From contig NZ_CP032998.1 of assembly GCF_005080785.1 (NCBI RefSeq), forward strand, positions 328,203 to 392,202: a stretch of DNA of 64,000 nt, written 5' to 3'. Source of the stretch: Buchnera aphidicola (Stegophylla sp.) (lineage in GTDB: Bacteria; Pseudomonadota; Gammaproteobacteria; Enterobacterales; Enterobacteriaceae). This document shows positions 53,418 to 63,820 of this stretch, one piece after another. Under the pieces are notes generated by a model. The model was not told where the DNA came from, made no database searches, and saw nothing but the letters and a program-made list of their open reading frames with translations. The translations under genes were made by a program, and so were the position numbers. Each line of letters begins with the position of its first letter. Position 1 is the stretch's first letter.

Positions 53418-54077
53418 ATGAGAGAATGGAAAAAAAAATTTATTGAATTTTCTTTACATAATAAAATATTAACATTTGGAAAATTTCAGTTGAAATCTGG
53501 AAGAAATAGCCCTTATTTTTTTAATTCAAAATATTTTTATACTGGTTTAAATATTCTTAAATTAGGAAAATTTTATGCACATGCAATTGTACATTCAAAA
53601 ATAAATCCTGATATGCTTTTTGGTTTAGCATATAAAGGAATTCCCATAGTTGTTGCTACAGCAATAGCATTAAAAATATATTATAATATCAATCTACCAT
53701 ATTGTTTTAATCGAAAAGAATTTAAAAATTATGGAGATCAAGGTATCATTATTGGACCAAATATAAACCATAATAACATTATTATTATAGATGATGTTCT
53801 TACATCCGGAATAACAATACAAAAATACATCAATACAAAACCAAATAACTCTATTTATAGTATATTTGTTGCATTCAATAGACAAGAATACGGAATATCA
53901 AATGTATATAGTGCAACAGAAGAAATAAAAAATAATCATCCATATTGCAAAATATTTTCGATTATTAATATATTTGATTTAATTAAATATCTTATAAAAT
54001 ATAATAAATATCCAAAAAAACTAAAAAAAATTATAACATACCAAAATATATATGGATGTAAAAAATACATTATTTAA
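53418..54077 (+). CDS. pyrE: orotate phosphoribosyltransferase
   Basis: PyrE joins orotate to PRPP, giving OMP in pyrimidine synthesis. The 219 residues compare with 213 in E. coli. The PRPP-binding loop is IIIIDDVLTSGIT near residue 125. The N-terminal KSGRNSPYFFN and FGLAYKGIP are typical, as is FNRKEFKNYGDQG. The C-terminus runs eight bases into convergent dut, a little beyond the usual end. It is six genes from purA, but the two are on opposite strands. Confidence 0.95.
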   Translation: MREWKKKFIEFSLHNKILTFGKFQLKSGRNSPYFFNSKYFYTGLNILKLGKFYAHAIVHSKINPDMLFGLAYKGIPIVVATAIALKIYYNINLPYCFNRKEFKNYGDQGIIIGPNINHNNIIIIDDVLTSGITIQKYINTKPNNSIYSIFVAFNRQEYGISNVYSATEEIKNNHPYCKIFSIINIFDLIKYLIKYNKYPKKLKKIITYQNIYGCKKYII

Positions 54078-54528
54078 TACCAGAAGATCCAAAACCATGT
54101 ATATTACGATTGGTATTTTTAAAATCTGAAACTATATTAAAATCTGGCTTAATGATCGGAACAAAAATCATTTGTGCTACCCGATCTCCACAAGAAATAT
54201 AAAATGTTTTTTTACTTCTATTCCATACTGAAAGCATTAATTCACCTTGATAATCCGAATCAATAACACCAATAGTATTACCTAAAACTATACCATGATA
54301 ATGACCTAATCCTGAACGAGGTAAAATAAAAGCAGTAATTAATGGATCTTTAATAAAAATAGCAATACCAGTAGGTATTAATATAACTTGATTAGAACAG
54401 ACAGAAATAATTTTTTTTTTTATACACGCTCTCAAATCCAAACCAGAAGATCCGTCAGTTGAATATGTCAAAGACGGAAATTTTGTTCCTATACGATCAT
54501 CTAATATTTTTATATCAACAATATTCAT
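54070..54528 (-). CDS. dut: dUTP diphosphatase
   Basis: Dut hydrolyses dUTP to dUMP, keeping uracil out of DNA. The 152 residues equal E. coli. The five trimeric dUTPase motifs can be followed: GSSGLDLRAC, PRSGLGHYHG, GNTIGVIDSDYQGE, GDRVAQMIF and RNIHGFGSSG. Dut normally lies beside slmA and pyrE in E. coli; slmA is absent here. Confidence 0.97.
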   Translation of the reverse strand: MNIVDIKILDDRIGTKFPSLTYSTDGSSGLDLRACIKKKIISVCSNQVILIPTGIAIFIKDPLITAFILPRSGLGHYHGIVLGNTIGVIDSDYQGELMLSVWNRSKKTFYISCGDRVAQMIFVPIIKPDFNIVSDFKNTNRNIHGFGSSGIK

Positions 54529-54644
54529 AATATCTATATCATATATAAATATATAAAATAATATTAAATATTATAAAATAAAAATAATATATTGTAAACA
54601 CAAACTCAGTATAATTATAAAATATCAAATATCATATCACCTAT

Positions 54645-54686
54645 ATTACCAAGATATATTATATACATATAATATATCTTGATAAT
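54645..54686. terminator. long A/T inverted repeat between dut and rplI
   Basis: Two 20-base arms pair with a single mismatch around a two-base centre (AC at 54665-54666); the inner 15 pairs at 54650-54681 are perfect. It starts 57 bases after the rplI stop and could end or protect the rpsF-rpsR-rplI message. No T-run follows on the minus strand, so terminator function is uncertain. Confidence 0.45.
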
Positions 54687-54742
54687 AAAATATTTATCTT
54701 ATATATAAAATATCATATATTTTAATATTATAAAATTACATA

Positions 54743-55201
54743 TCAAATACTATTTTGAGAAAGAACATGTACTAAACAACTGGTTTCTATTGTTTTATAA
54801 GGTCTAAAAATGACTTTATACACACCTAATTTACGAATATAACCATTTTTTATATAAATTTCTTGTTTATCTACTTGAACTCCTAATTTCATAATTGCAT
54901 TTGCAATATCTTTTGGTCCAATAGAACCAAACAATTTTTCATGTTTACGTGATCGAACATATATTTTAATAATCGGTAAAGATTTTACTTGATTTAATCT
55001 TAATTTAGCTTGAGATATCCTAAATTTTACCTTTTTATCTAATTGATTTTTCTTATTTTGTATAATATTAATATTTTCAGAACTCGATCTTAATGCTTGA
55101 CCTAAAGGAATAAGGTAATTACGTGCATATCCAGATTTCACTGTAATAATACTTCCTATTTTCCCTACATTTCTAATATCTTTCAATAAAATAATTTCCA
55201 T
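54743..55201 (-). CDS. rplI: 50S ribosomal protein L9
   Basis: L9 is the elongated protein near the L1 stalk that affects reading frame. The 152 residues (E. coli 149) have MEIILLKDIRNVGKIGSIIT and VKSGYARNYLIPLGQALR at the N-terminus, a charged connecting helix, and FGSIGPKDIANAI opening the C-terminal domain. GGGTTATA precedes the ATG. Confidence 0.97.
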   Translation of the reverse strand: MEIILLKDIRNVGKIGSIITVKSGYARNYLIPLGQALRSSSENINIIQNKKNQLDKKVKFRISQAKLRLNQVKSLPIIKIYVRSRKHEKLFGSIGPKDIANAIMKLGVQVDKQEIYIKNGYIRKLGVYKVIFRPYKTIETSCLVHVLSQNSI

Positions 55202-55225
55202 TTATAACCCTTTCAATATATTATA

Positions 55226-55453
55226 TTAACAATGTTGATCTGTATAAGGAAGTAATGCTAAATATCGAGCTCTTTTAATTGCTCGAGATAACTGTCTTTG
55301 ATACTTCGATCGAGTACCTGTAATTCTACTCGGAACAATTTTACCAGTTTCTGTAATATAACTCTTTAACGTAACAATATCTTTGTAATCTACCTCTTTA
55401 ACACGATTTGCAGTAAAACGACAAAATTTTTTTCGCCTAAAATATCGAATCAT
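55226..55453 (-). CDS. rpsR: 30S ribosomal protein S18
   Basis: S18 pairs with S6 on the platform. The 75 residues equal E. coli. Conserved pieces are [16 protein letters not shown] and [29 protein letters not shown] precedes the ATG. priB, between rpsF and rpsR in E. coli, is missing. Confidence 0.98.
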   Translation of the reverse strand: MIRYFRRKKFCRFTANRVKEVDYKDIVTLKSYITETGKIVPSRITGTRSKYQRQLSRAIKRARYLALLPYTDQHC

Positions 55454-55513
55454 ACATTTAATCCTTCAACATATATTGATTACATATAAGTAAATAAAAT
55501 ATATATAAATTAA

Positions 55514-55858
55514 TTATCTTTTATCCATTTTATCATTTTTTAACTTTAAAATTACAGATGGAACAACAATTTTTTCTTTGACTGTAATAATCATACTACG
55601 TAAAACAACTTCATTAAAAAATAATATTTCTTTCAATTCACTAATTTTAACTGGTTCAATGTGAATGTTCATTAATATATAATAAGCTTTATGCAACTTT
55701 TTAATAGGATATGCTAACTGACGTCTTCCCCAATCTTCTAAACGATATATAATTCCATGATTTTGCATAATAAACGTTTTATAATGTTTTATAATATGCA
55801 TAATTTGTTCTGATGTTTGATCAGGATGAATAATAATAACAATTTCATAATGACGCAT
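55514..55858 (-). CDS. rpsF: 30S ribosomal protein S6
   Basis: S6 binds S18. The frame is open upstream to 56041, but that part is A/T noise rich in Phe, Ile and Tyr. The ATG at 55858 gives MRHYEIVIIIHPDQ, matching the E. coli start, and 114 residues; the E. coli acidic glutamate tail is absent. RLEDWGRRQLAYPIKK and YYILMNI are typical. GGA lies 12 bases upstream of the ATG. Confidence 0.96.
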   Translation of the reverse strand: MRHYEIVIIIHPDQTSEQIMHIIKHYKTFIMQNHGIIYRLEDWGRRQLAYPIKKLHKAYYILMNIHIEPVKISELKEILFFNEVVLRSMIITVKEKIVVPSVILKLKNDKMDKR

Positions 55859-56309
55859 ATAAAATAATAATCCTTTTAAAAATATTAAGTATTTTAAAAT
55901 ATAAACAATATAAAATATAAAAATAAATAAAATAAAAATTCTATAATGCAATATAATAATTATTATTTCAAAATATTTATAATATTTAAAATTGTAATAT
56001 GACATATTTGTTACAATACAATGTTTGTAAAACATTTTCATTAAGTATTTTATTTATTAATATATTTAAATAATATATTTTACTTATAATATTGATAATA
56101 TTTATTATTATAAATCAATTAAACTAATTAACATAATCATCAATGAAATATTATACAATAACAAAAATAAAATCAATAATAAAATTATTATACTTATAAA
56201 AATAAGATTTTATACTATATATTTTTATTCAAAAAAAAATATTATAAAATATAAAAATCATAAATTTATATATTTAAATATATATAAATAAAAAAATAAT
56301 CATAAATTT
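55859..56309. other. non-coding spacer between rpsF and purA
   Basis: About 450 bases with no convincing gene. It includes the rpsF promoter region and the purA 3' flank. In E. coli rnr and nsrR lie here; nothing recognisable as either remains. A small inverted repeat (TTGTAA, TTACAA) occurs near 55993-56017. Confidence 0.55.
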
Positions 56310-57647
<1,338 letters not shown>

Positions 57648-57696
57648 TTATTATATTCATTATTATAAAAATGTATTCATAATAAAAATAAAATTA

Positions 57697-58281
57697 TTAA
57701 TATTTTGAATATGCCCATTTGACAGTATTATATAACAACTGATCCCCATATGTAGTAAGAATAGATTCTGGATGAAATTGAAATCCACAAACTCTATCAA
57801 AATTATTACGAATAGACATAATAACATTTTTATATTTGGCATTAATTGTCAACGTGGAAGGAATATTGGCACATATACATGAATGATATCGAGCAACTAA
57901 TAATGGGTTAACAATACCTTTAAACATTTCTTTTCCATCATGCAATACTAACGATGTTTTACCATGTAAAATTTGATTTGTATATTTCAAAACACCACCA
58001 TAATATTCAACAATTGCCTGATATCCTAAACAAATACCAATTACTGGAACAATACCAATAACAAATGATAACAAATGCATCATACATCCTGACTGTTTAG
58101 GTATTCCAGGACCTGGAGAAAGTAATACTATTGGATTTTTCATACTAAATAAAGTAGACAAGATGGTACTAACAGAAACATTATTACGATAAATAATAAC
58201 ATGATAATTATAAACACGTAATTGATCAACTATATTATATGTAAAAGAATCAAAATTATCCAATAAAATAATTTCTTTCAT
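57697..58281 (-). CDS. trpG: anthranilate synthase glutamine amidotransferase subunit
   Basis: TrpG supplies ammonia from glutamine to TrpE. The 194 residues hold only the amidotransferase. E. coli has it fused to TrpD, whereas this is a free TrpG. The nucleophile is Cys in GICLGYQ, and the triad is finished by FQFHPES; the oxyanion strand is SPGPG. GTG at 58284 is in frame, but the ATG at 58281 aligns exactly with E. coli (KEIILLDNFDSFTYN). AGGA lies in the end of trpE; the gene starts five bases after trpE stops, so the pair is coupled. Confidence 0.95.
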   Translation of the reverse strand: MKEIILLDNFDSFTYNIVDQLRVYNYHVIIYRNNVSVSTILSTLFSMKNPIVLLSPGPGIPKQSGCMMHLLSFVIGIVPVIGICLGYQAIVEYYGGVLKYTNQILHGKTSLVLHDGKEMFKGIVNPLLVARYHSCICANIPSTLTINAKYKNVIMSIRNNFDRVCGFQFHPESILTTYGDQLLYNTVKWAYSKY

Positions 58282-58286
58282 CACAA

Positions 58287-59837
58287 TTATTCCTTTTTAT
58301 GATAATTTGAATAAATAATAGAATTCAATACAGCTTGTGCTTTATTACGACTTTCGTCAGATTCCTCTTGAGGTATTGAATCCAATACTATACCCGAACC
58401 AGACTGAATAGTAGCAACAGAATTTTCAATATAAGCAGAACGTATTATAATACATGTATCTAAATCCCCTGAACCTGTAAAATATCCTATTGAACCACCA
58501 TAACTACCTCGATTAACATTCTCAACTTCAGCAATTAATTGCATTGCACGAACTTTTGGAGCTCCACTTAATGTGCCCATATTCATACATGCAGAATAAG
58601 CATGTAAAACGTCCAAATCAGTTCTTAAAATTCCAATTACTTTAGAAACTAAATGCATAACATGAGAATACCGATCCACTTGTGTCAAATTGGACACAAA
58701 TCGTGTTCCAGGTATACAAATTTTAGCTAAATCATTACGAGCTAAATCAACAAGCATCACATGTTCTGATAATTCTTTATGATTAGTACGCATTTCTAAT
58801 TCAATACGACTATCTAAATCTAAATTTATATTACCATATTTATCAAAACCTCGTGCTCTAGTACCAGCAATTGGATATATTTCAATTCTTCTACTAATAG
58901 AATCATATTTTAATGAACTCTCTGGTGATGCACCAAATAATGTAAAATTTTTATCTTGCATATAAAACATATATGGACTTGGATTTTTTAATTTTAAATA
59001 ATAATATGCTGATAATGGATAAGGACAAGGTAAAAAAAACTTTCTTGACGGAACAACTTGAAATATTTCTCCCTGTCTAATATAATTTTGCATGTTTCTT
59101 ACAATATTCTGATATTCTAAATCACTTATATTCACATCTACAGCTTGAGCAAGAATTGTCTTTTTTGGTATTGATACAGAAATATGACATAATTTTTTTT
59201 TAATTTCTAATAATCTTTTTTGAATCCTGATAGTTTCATATACATCATTAAAAAATACACTTCCTTGAACAGTACTTATTTGTCGAACATGATCAAAAAT
59301 TAATAAAACTTCAGACAAATAAAAACAAAAATCTGGACATTTTTGAAAACGCGATAAAATCGGTAAATTTTCAAAAGTATTAACCAAATCATAAGAAAAA
59401 AAACCTCCAAAAAATATTGATTTAGATTGATCAGAATCAGATTGAATTAATTTCAAAATAAATCTAAAACAATCAAATATTGATAATGATTGTAATCTAT
59501 GATCTTCATCTAATATATTAATTATATCAGGAAAAATAAATTCAATTTTTTTTTTAAAAATATGCAATTTTACTTCTTTAGGAATAACGCGATGTATTTT
59601 ATCTAATATATTTTGTCCATTTTGAGAAAAAGATTCTAAAATAACTTTTTTATTAATTGCAATAATACGTATTGCTGTATCTATAATTAACATACTCTCC
59701 AATTGATTTTTTTTGACAATTTCAGCAGATTCTAACAACAATGTTTCTGTTTTATTGTGACAAATATTATAAAAAGTTTCTGCAGGATTCATATGATAAG
59801 GAACATCTAATTGTAATATCTGAACAACATTTTCCAT
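58287..59837 (-). CDS. trpE: anthranilate synthase component I
   Basis: TrpE turns chorismate and ammonia into anthranilate, the first committed step to tryptophan. The 516 residues compare with 520 in E. coli. The tryptophan feedback site LLLESAEI is present near residue 34. Catalytic segments are PSRKFFLPCPYPLSAYYYLK, GASPESSLKY, PIAGTRARG, SEHVMLVDLARND and MGTLSGAPKVRAMQLI. No leader peptide or attenuator is visible in the 88 bases before the start. Location on the chromosome beside purA and miaA is the notable point. Confidence 0.96.
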   Translation of the reverse strand: MENVVQILQLDVPYHMNPAETFYNICHNKTETLLLESAEIVKKNQLESMLIIDTAIRIIAINKKVILESFSQNGQNILDKIHRVIPKEVKLHIFKKKIEFIFPDIINILDEDHRLQSLSIFDCFRFILKLIQSDSDQSKSIFFGGFFSYDLVNTFENLPILSRFQKCPDFCFYLSEVLLIFDHVRQISTVQGSVFFNDVYETIRIQKRLLEIKKKLCHISVSIPKKTILAQAVDVNISDLEYQNIVRNMQNYIRQGEIFQVVPSRKFFLPCPYPLSAYYYLKLKNPSPYMFYMQDKNFTLFGASPESSLKYDSISRRIEIYPIAGTRARGFDKYGNINLDLDSRIELEMRTNHKELSEHVMLVDLARNDLAKICIPGTRFVSNLTQVDRYSHVMHLVSKVIGILRTDLDVLHAYSACMNMGTLSGAPKVRAMQLIAEVENVNRGSYGGSIGYFTGSGDLDTCIIIRSAYIENSVATIQSGSGIVLDSIPQEESDESRNKAQAVLNSIIYSNYHKKE

Positions 59838-59925
59838 ATTTAATCAACTCACATTAATTATATTATTTAAGTTTTCATCCTAACTTTTTAATATGTAATT
59901 ATTGAATATAAATACATAATCATAA

Positions 59926-60885
59926 TTAACCATACATAATATCTTCTTTATAAATTACATTTAATATTTTTTCTATTATAAGTTCCATTTTTGTATCTTT
60001 TAAAAGATAAATATTATTCCATGTTTTTAACCATGTTATTTGTTTTTTAACCAATTGTTTTGTAGACACAATAATTTGTTTAATCATATCACCATAACTA
60101 ATCAAACCAGATAAATAAAACCACATATGTCGATAACCAATACAACGTATTGAAGGTAAATGAATATTTAAATCGCCTCTATTAAATAAACCCATAACTT
60201 CCATTTCAAAACCTTGATCTAACATGTTTCCTAAACGATTTTCAATATTATGATACAATTTCTTTTTTTTTAATACTCTAACAAATTGTATAGTTTTATA
60301 TGGTAATCGAAATAATATATTTTTTTTTAACTGACTAAATTTTTTTCCTGTAATCAAACAAACTTCTAAAGCTCTTAATAATCTTTGTACATCATTAGGA
60401 TGAATATTTTTAGAAGAAATTATATCAATTTTAGATAAATATTTATGTAAACTATAATTATGATTATAATTATTTTCACGTAAAATTTTCTTTTTTAATT
60501 CTAAATTTGATTTTGGTAATTGTGATATTCCATTCAACAAAATGTGATAATAAAACATAGTACCACCTACTAATAACGGAATCTTACCTAATTTTAAAAT
60601 ATCATTAATTTCTCTTAAAACATCATATCGAAATTCCGAAACAGAATAATATTGGCTAGGATCTTTAATATTAATTAAACGATGAGGATGTTGAATTAAC
60701 TGTAATTTATTCGGTTTAGCAGTCCCAATATTCATATGACGATATATTAATGCAGAATCAACACTGATTAACTCAACTGGCAAATATTTTCTTAATTCCA
60801 TTGCTAATGTTGATTTGCCAGATGCAGTCGGTCCTAATAAAAAAATTAAAAATGATTTACATAAATTTTTTTTATATATTTTCAT
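59926..60885 (-). CDS. miaA: tRNA dimethylallyltransferase
   Basis: MiaA adds isopentenyl to A37 of tRNAs reading codons that begin with U. The 319 residues compare with 316 in E. coli. The P-loop is LLGPTASGKSTLAM, the substrate sites SVDSALIYRHMNIGTAKP and GGTMFYYHILLNG, and NDVQRLLRALEV is also typical. In E. coli it sits between mutL and hfq; here pgi is upstream and trpE downstream. Confidence 0.96.
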   Translation of the reverse strand: MKIYKKNLCKSFLIFLLGPTASGKSTLAMELRKYLPVELISVDSALIYRHMNIGTAKPNKLQLIQHPHRLINIKDPSQYYSVSEFRYDVLREINDILKLGKIPLLVGGTMFYYHILLNGISQLPKSNLELKKKILRENNYNHNYSLHKYLSKIDIISSKNIHPNDVQRLLRALEVCLITGKKFSQLKKNILFRLPYKTIQFVRVLKKKKLYHNIENRLGNMLDQGFEMEVMGLFNRGDLNIHLPSIRCIGYRHMWFYLSGLISYGDMIKQIIVSTKQLVKKQITWLKTWNNIYLLKDTKMELIIEKILNVIYKEDIMYG

Positions 60886-60936
60886 AATTTCTATAATAAA
60901 AAATATTTATAAATATATAAAATAATACACTAATGT

Positions 60937-62592
60937 TTATTTTCTTTTATCATATAAATGATTATAAAAATTAATTAAATTATTTGTAGAACTATCATAT
61001 TTTAAATCATTTTTTGTTAACTTTAACATATTCAAAACATCTGAAGATACATTTTTACCTAACTCAACACCCCATTGGTCAAAACTAAAAACATTTAAAA
61101 TCATTCCCTGAACAAATATTTTATGTTCATATACAGCAATTAATACACCTAAAGAATAAGGAGTAATTTTATTTAATAAAATAGTATTACTTGGTCTATT
61201 CCCTTCAAAATATTTAAACTTATTACTATCTATATTTTTATTTTCAGAATCATATAAAAATATATTATTTTTTTTTTGAATAAAATATTTTCCAAATGCT
61301 AAAGCATGTGTCTGTGCAAAAAAATTCGATAATAATATTTTATGATGATGAAATAAACAACTATGAGAATTAATTGGAGCAATAAAATCACACGGAATGA
61401 GCTTCGTACCTTGATGCATTAATTGATAAAAAGAATGTTGACCATTTGTTCCTACTTCACCCCAAATAATTGGTCCTGTTTGCCAATAAACTTTATTTCC
61501 ATTTCTATCAATATTTTTCCCATTCGATTCCATATTACTTTGTTGAATATATTTAGGAAATTGATCCAAATATTGATCATAAGGTAAAATTGCTTCTGTT
61601 TCTGTATTAAAAAAATTATTATACCAAATTCCAATTAATGCTAATATCACAGGAATATTCTTTTCAAATGTTTGAGTTCGAAAATGTATGTCCATATCAT
61701 ATGCACCATCTAATAATTTAATAAAATTATCAAATCCAATCGAAAGCATAATCGATAGTCCCATGGCAGACCATAACGAATATCTTCCACCTACCCAATC
61801 CCACATCTGAAAAATATTTTTTCGATCAATTCCAAAAGTTAATGCTTCTTGAATATTTGCAGTAATAGCAAAAAAATGTTTATCCATAAATTTTTGATTT
61901 TTAACTTTTTTTAAAAAATATTTTTGTATAGTCATAGCATTAGTTAATGTTTCTTCAGTCTGAAAATTTTTTGAAGATATTAAAAATATTGTTGTTTCAA
62001 AATCACAATTATTTACAATATTTAATATATCATTACCATCAATATTAGATATATAAATAATATTTAAATGATTTTTATATGGTGTTAACGCTTTTGTAAC
62101 CATTCTAGGTCCTAAATCTGAACCTCCTATACCTAAATTCACAATATTTTTAATACTTTTACCGGAATACCCTCTCCATGTTCCTGAAATAACCTGATTA
62201 GAAAAAGATTTCATATCATTCAATACTTTATTAACCATAGGCATAATATCATTACCATCAACCAATATTGAAGTGTTAGAACGATTTCTTAAAGCCACAT
62301 GTAAGACTGAACGATTTTCAGTTTTATTAATTTTTTCACCAGTAAACATTTCTTCTATTGATTCTAATAAATTAATTTCTTTTGCTAAATTAAAAAGTTT
62401 TTTCATTGTTTCTAAAGTAATGCGATTTTTAGAAAAATCAAATAAAATCTTATCTTTAAAAATAATAGAAAAATTCTTAAATCGATTAATATCATTACAA
62501 AACAAATCAACCATATGCAAATTTTTAATATGACTAAAATGATTATTTAATTCTTTCCAAGCATTAGTACAAATAGGAATAATATTTTTCAT
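60937..62592 (-). CDS. pgi: glucose-6-phosphate isomerase
   Basis: Pgi interconverts glucose 6-phosphate and fructose 6-phosphate. The 551 residues (E. coli 549) contain the substrate sites [43 protein letters not shown] and [17 protein letters not shown], with the catalytic Glu and His. Divergent from ibp, it starts 185 bases away. It fits a metabolism using host sugars. Confidence 0.97.
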   Translation of the reverse strand: MKNIIPICTNAWKELNNHFSHIKNLHMVDLFCNDINRFKNFSIIFKDKILFDFSKNRITLETMKKLFNLAKEINLLESIEEMFTGEKINKTENRSVLHVALRNRSNTSILVDGNDIMPMVNKVLNDMKSFSNQVISGTWRGYSGKSIKNIVNLGIGGSDLGPRMVTKALTPYKNHLNIIYISNIDGNDILNIVNNCDFETTIFLISSKNFQTEETLTNAMTIQKYFLKKVKNQKFMDKHFFAITANIQEALTFGIDRKNIFQMWDWVGGRYSLWSAMGLSIMLSIGFDNFIKLLDGAYDMDIHFRTQTFEKNIPVILALIGIWYNNFFNTETEAILPYDQYLDQFPKYIQQSNMESNGKNIDRNGNKVYWQTGPIIWGEVGTNGQHSFYQLMHQGTKLIPCDFIAPINSHSCLFHHHKILLSNFFAQTHALAFGKYFIQKKNNIFLYDSENKNIDSNKFKYFEGNRPSNTILLNKITPYSLGVLIAVYEHKIFVQGMILNVFSFDQWGVELGKNVSSDVLNMLKLTKNDLKYDSSTNNLINFYNHLYDKRK

Positions 62593-62661
62593 AATTTAAA
62601 TTATCATAAAATTTGAAATACAAATTATCTTTATCTTATATCAAAATAATATAATTTAAAA

Positions 62662-62688
62662 CTTGAAAATTAATATATAACCCTTATT
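62662..62688 (+). promoter_or_regulatory. sigma-32-type heat-shock promoter of ibp
   Basis: CTTGAAAA (from 62662) is followed after 13 bases by CCCTTATT (62681-62688). The E. coli RpoH consensus is CTTGAA, 13-15 bases, CCCCAT. The C-run stands out strongly in DNA with hardly any C. It lies about 90 bases before the ibp start codon. Confidence 0.7.
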
Positions 62689-62777
62689 TTATTATCAATA
62701 AGAGTAATAAAGAAAAAAAGAAATAAGACTTAGTTAAAATTTTGAAAAACAGTAATTTTGATTTGAAGGAGATTATT

Positions 62778-63227
62778 ATGAATAATCATTCTATCTCTTT
62801 TTCACCAATAATTACAGACAATTTATTCTCAGATAGATTTAACCAAATTGATAAAATATTCAGTACACTAACTGGTGAAAAACCAATCACTGATTTACCT
62901 GGATATGATTTTATTAAATTCAGTGATACTCGTTATCAGTTAGTAATACTAGTTCCAGGGTATCAAGAAAAAGAACTAGATATTTCCATTCAAAACAAAC
63001 AATTAACTATATCTGGAAGAAAAAGTAGTATTCAAAAAGAAGAGCAAACAAAAAAAGTATATCTTCATAAAGGAATAAAAAACAATCATTTTACAGTAAA
63101 CTTCAACTTAAATAATCCAATAAAAATTATTTCAGCAATCTTAGAATTGGGATTATTAAAAATAAATTTTGAATATGAAATTCCAAATGAAGAACAAGTA
63201 AAAAAAATTAATATCCAAAAAAAATAA
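62778..63227 (+). CDS. ibp: small heat shock protein Ibp
   Basis: A holdase chaperone of the alpha-crystallin family (IbpA/IbpB type) that binds unfolding proteins. Residues about 45-140 form the crystallin domain, with VPGYQEKELDISIQNKQLTI and the ELGLLKI strand. An in-frame ATG at 62742 exists, but AAGGAG sits six bases before the ATG at 62778, which gives 149 residues. Ibp genes in several Buchnera lineages are carried on repA plasmids; here it follows pgi on what looks like the chromosome. GC is higher than in neighbours. Confidence 0.93.
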   Translation: MNNHSISFSPIITDNLFSDRFNQIDKIFSTLTGEKPITDLPGYDFIKFSDTRYQLVILVPGYQEKELDISIQNKQLTISGRKSSIQKEEQTKKVYLHKGIKNNHFTVNFNLNNPIKIISAILELGLLKINFEYEIPNEEQVKKINIQKK

Positions 63228-63278
63228 TAAAAACTAAATAATATAATAAAAGATGAAATTTCCATTTTGACCTCATTT

Positions 63279-63303
63279 ATACCTTATAAGTACAATAAGG
63301 TAT
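63279..63303. terminator. hairpin after ibp
   Basis: ATACCTTAT and ATAAGGTAT form nine perfect pairs around the seven-base loop AAGTACA. It begins 52 bases after the ibp stop and could end its message, although no T-run follows. Its right arm touches the TTGACA element. Confidence 0.45.
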
Positions 63304-63334
63304 TGACATATTGGTAGAATTCTGGTTATATAAT
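63303..63334 (+). promoter_or_regulatory. candidate sigma-70 promoter downstream of ibp
   Basis: TTGACA (63303-63308) is a perfect -35. Possible -10 hexamers are TATATA (63327-63332, spacing 18) and TATAAT (63329-63334, spacing 20). No gene follows within the window, so if used it would make a non-coding RNA or a long leader. Confidence 0.45.
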
Positions 63335-63558
63335 ATTTATGATATTAAATAAATAGTTAAATATCATTTTTTAAAGTGGTGTTTAAAAATATTGTTACAT
63401 AACGAATTATTTATTTGCATTATTTTGAAATATCAAGTATAATATTAATTATCATTGATGTATCATATGTGTTTAAAGTTTGTAATACTATTAAATTATT
63501 AATTCTTTAAAAATTTATAATGTATAACAATACAAAAGAAAAGAAATGAAATTATTTA

Positions 63559-63586
63559 TATAATGAAATGTGTAACTTTCATTATA
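63559..63586. other. perfect ten-pair hairpin
   Basis: TATAATGAAA and TTTCATTATA pair perfectly around the eight-base loop TGTGTAAC. It is inside the gene-less region after ibp and is not followed by a T-run on either strand. Confidence 0.5.
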
Positions 63587-63617
63587 AGAAATGTTGTGAT
63601 ATTAAGATAATTATATC

Positions 63618-63657
63618 AACATGTATATAACAAAATTTTCATATACAGATACATGTT
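63618..63657. repeat. inverted repeat of nine bases
   Basis: AACATGTAT (63618-63626) and ATACATGTT (63649-63657) are perfect inverted copies 22 bases apart. Just beyond lies a short palindrome, ATACAG-T-CTGTAT, near 63679. Both are part of the structured region after ibp. Confidence 0.5.
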
Positions 63658-63789
63658 TAATAATTATTTTGTTTTAAAATACAGTCTGTATAATAAAATG
63701 TAACAACATATGAAATATTAATAAGAAATAGTAATAAAAAATAAGTATTTAACTTCAGGAAGTGTAATATAAGATTTGTTATGGACAAC

Positions 63790-63820
63790 ATACGCTGCTA
63801 TATTTTCAATAGCAGCGTAT
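63790..63820. terminator. GC-bearing 12-pair hairpin
   Basis: ATACGCTGCTAT and ATAGCAGCGTAT pair perfectly around the seven-base loop ATTTTCA. The stem holds five G-C pairs, the most stable hairpin seen outside RNA genes here. The following sequence is not T-rich, so it could be a weak terminator or a structural RNA element. Confidence 0.55.

Noticed and set aside
55859-56041. N-terminal extension of rpsF
   Set aside because: The added residues are A/T noise, and S6 starts at MRHYEIV in the family.
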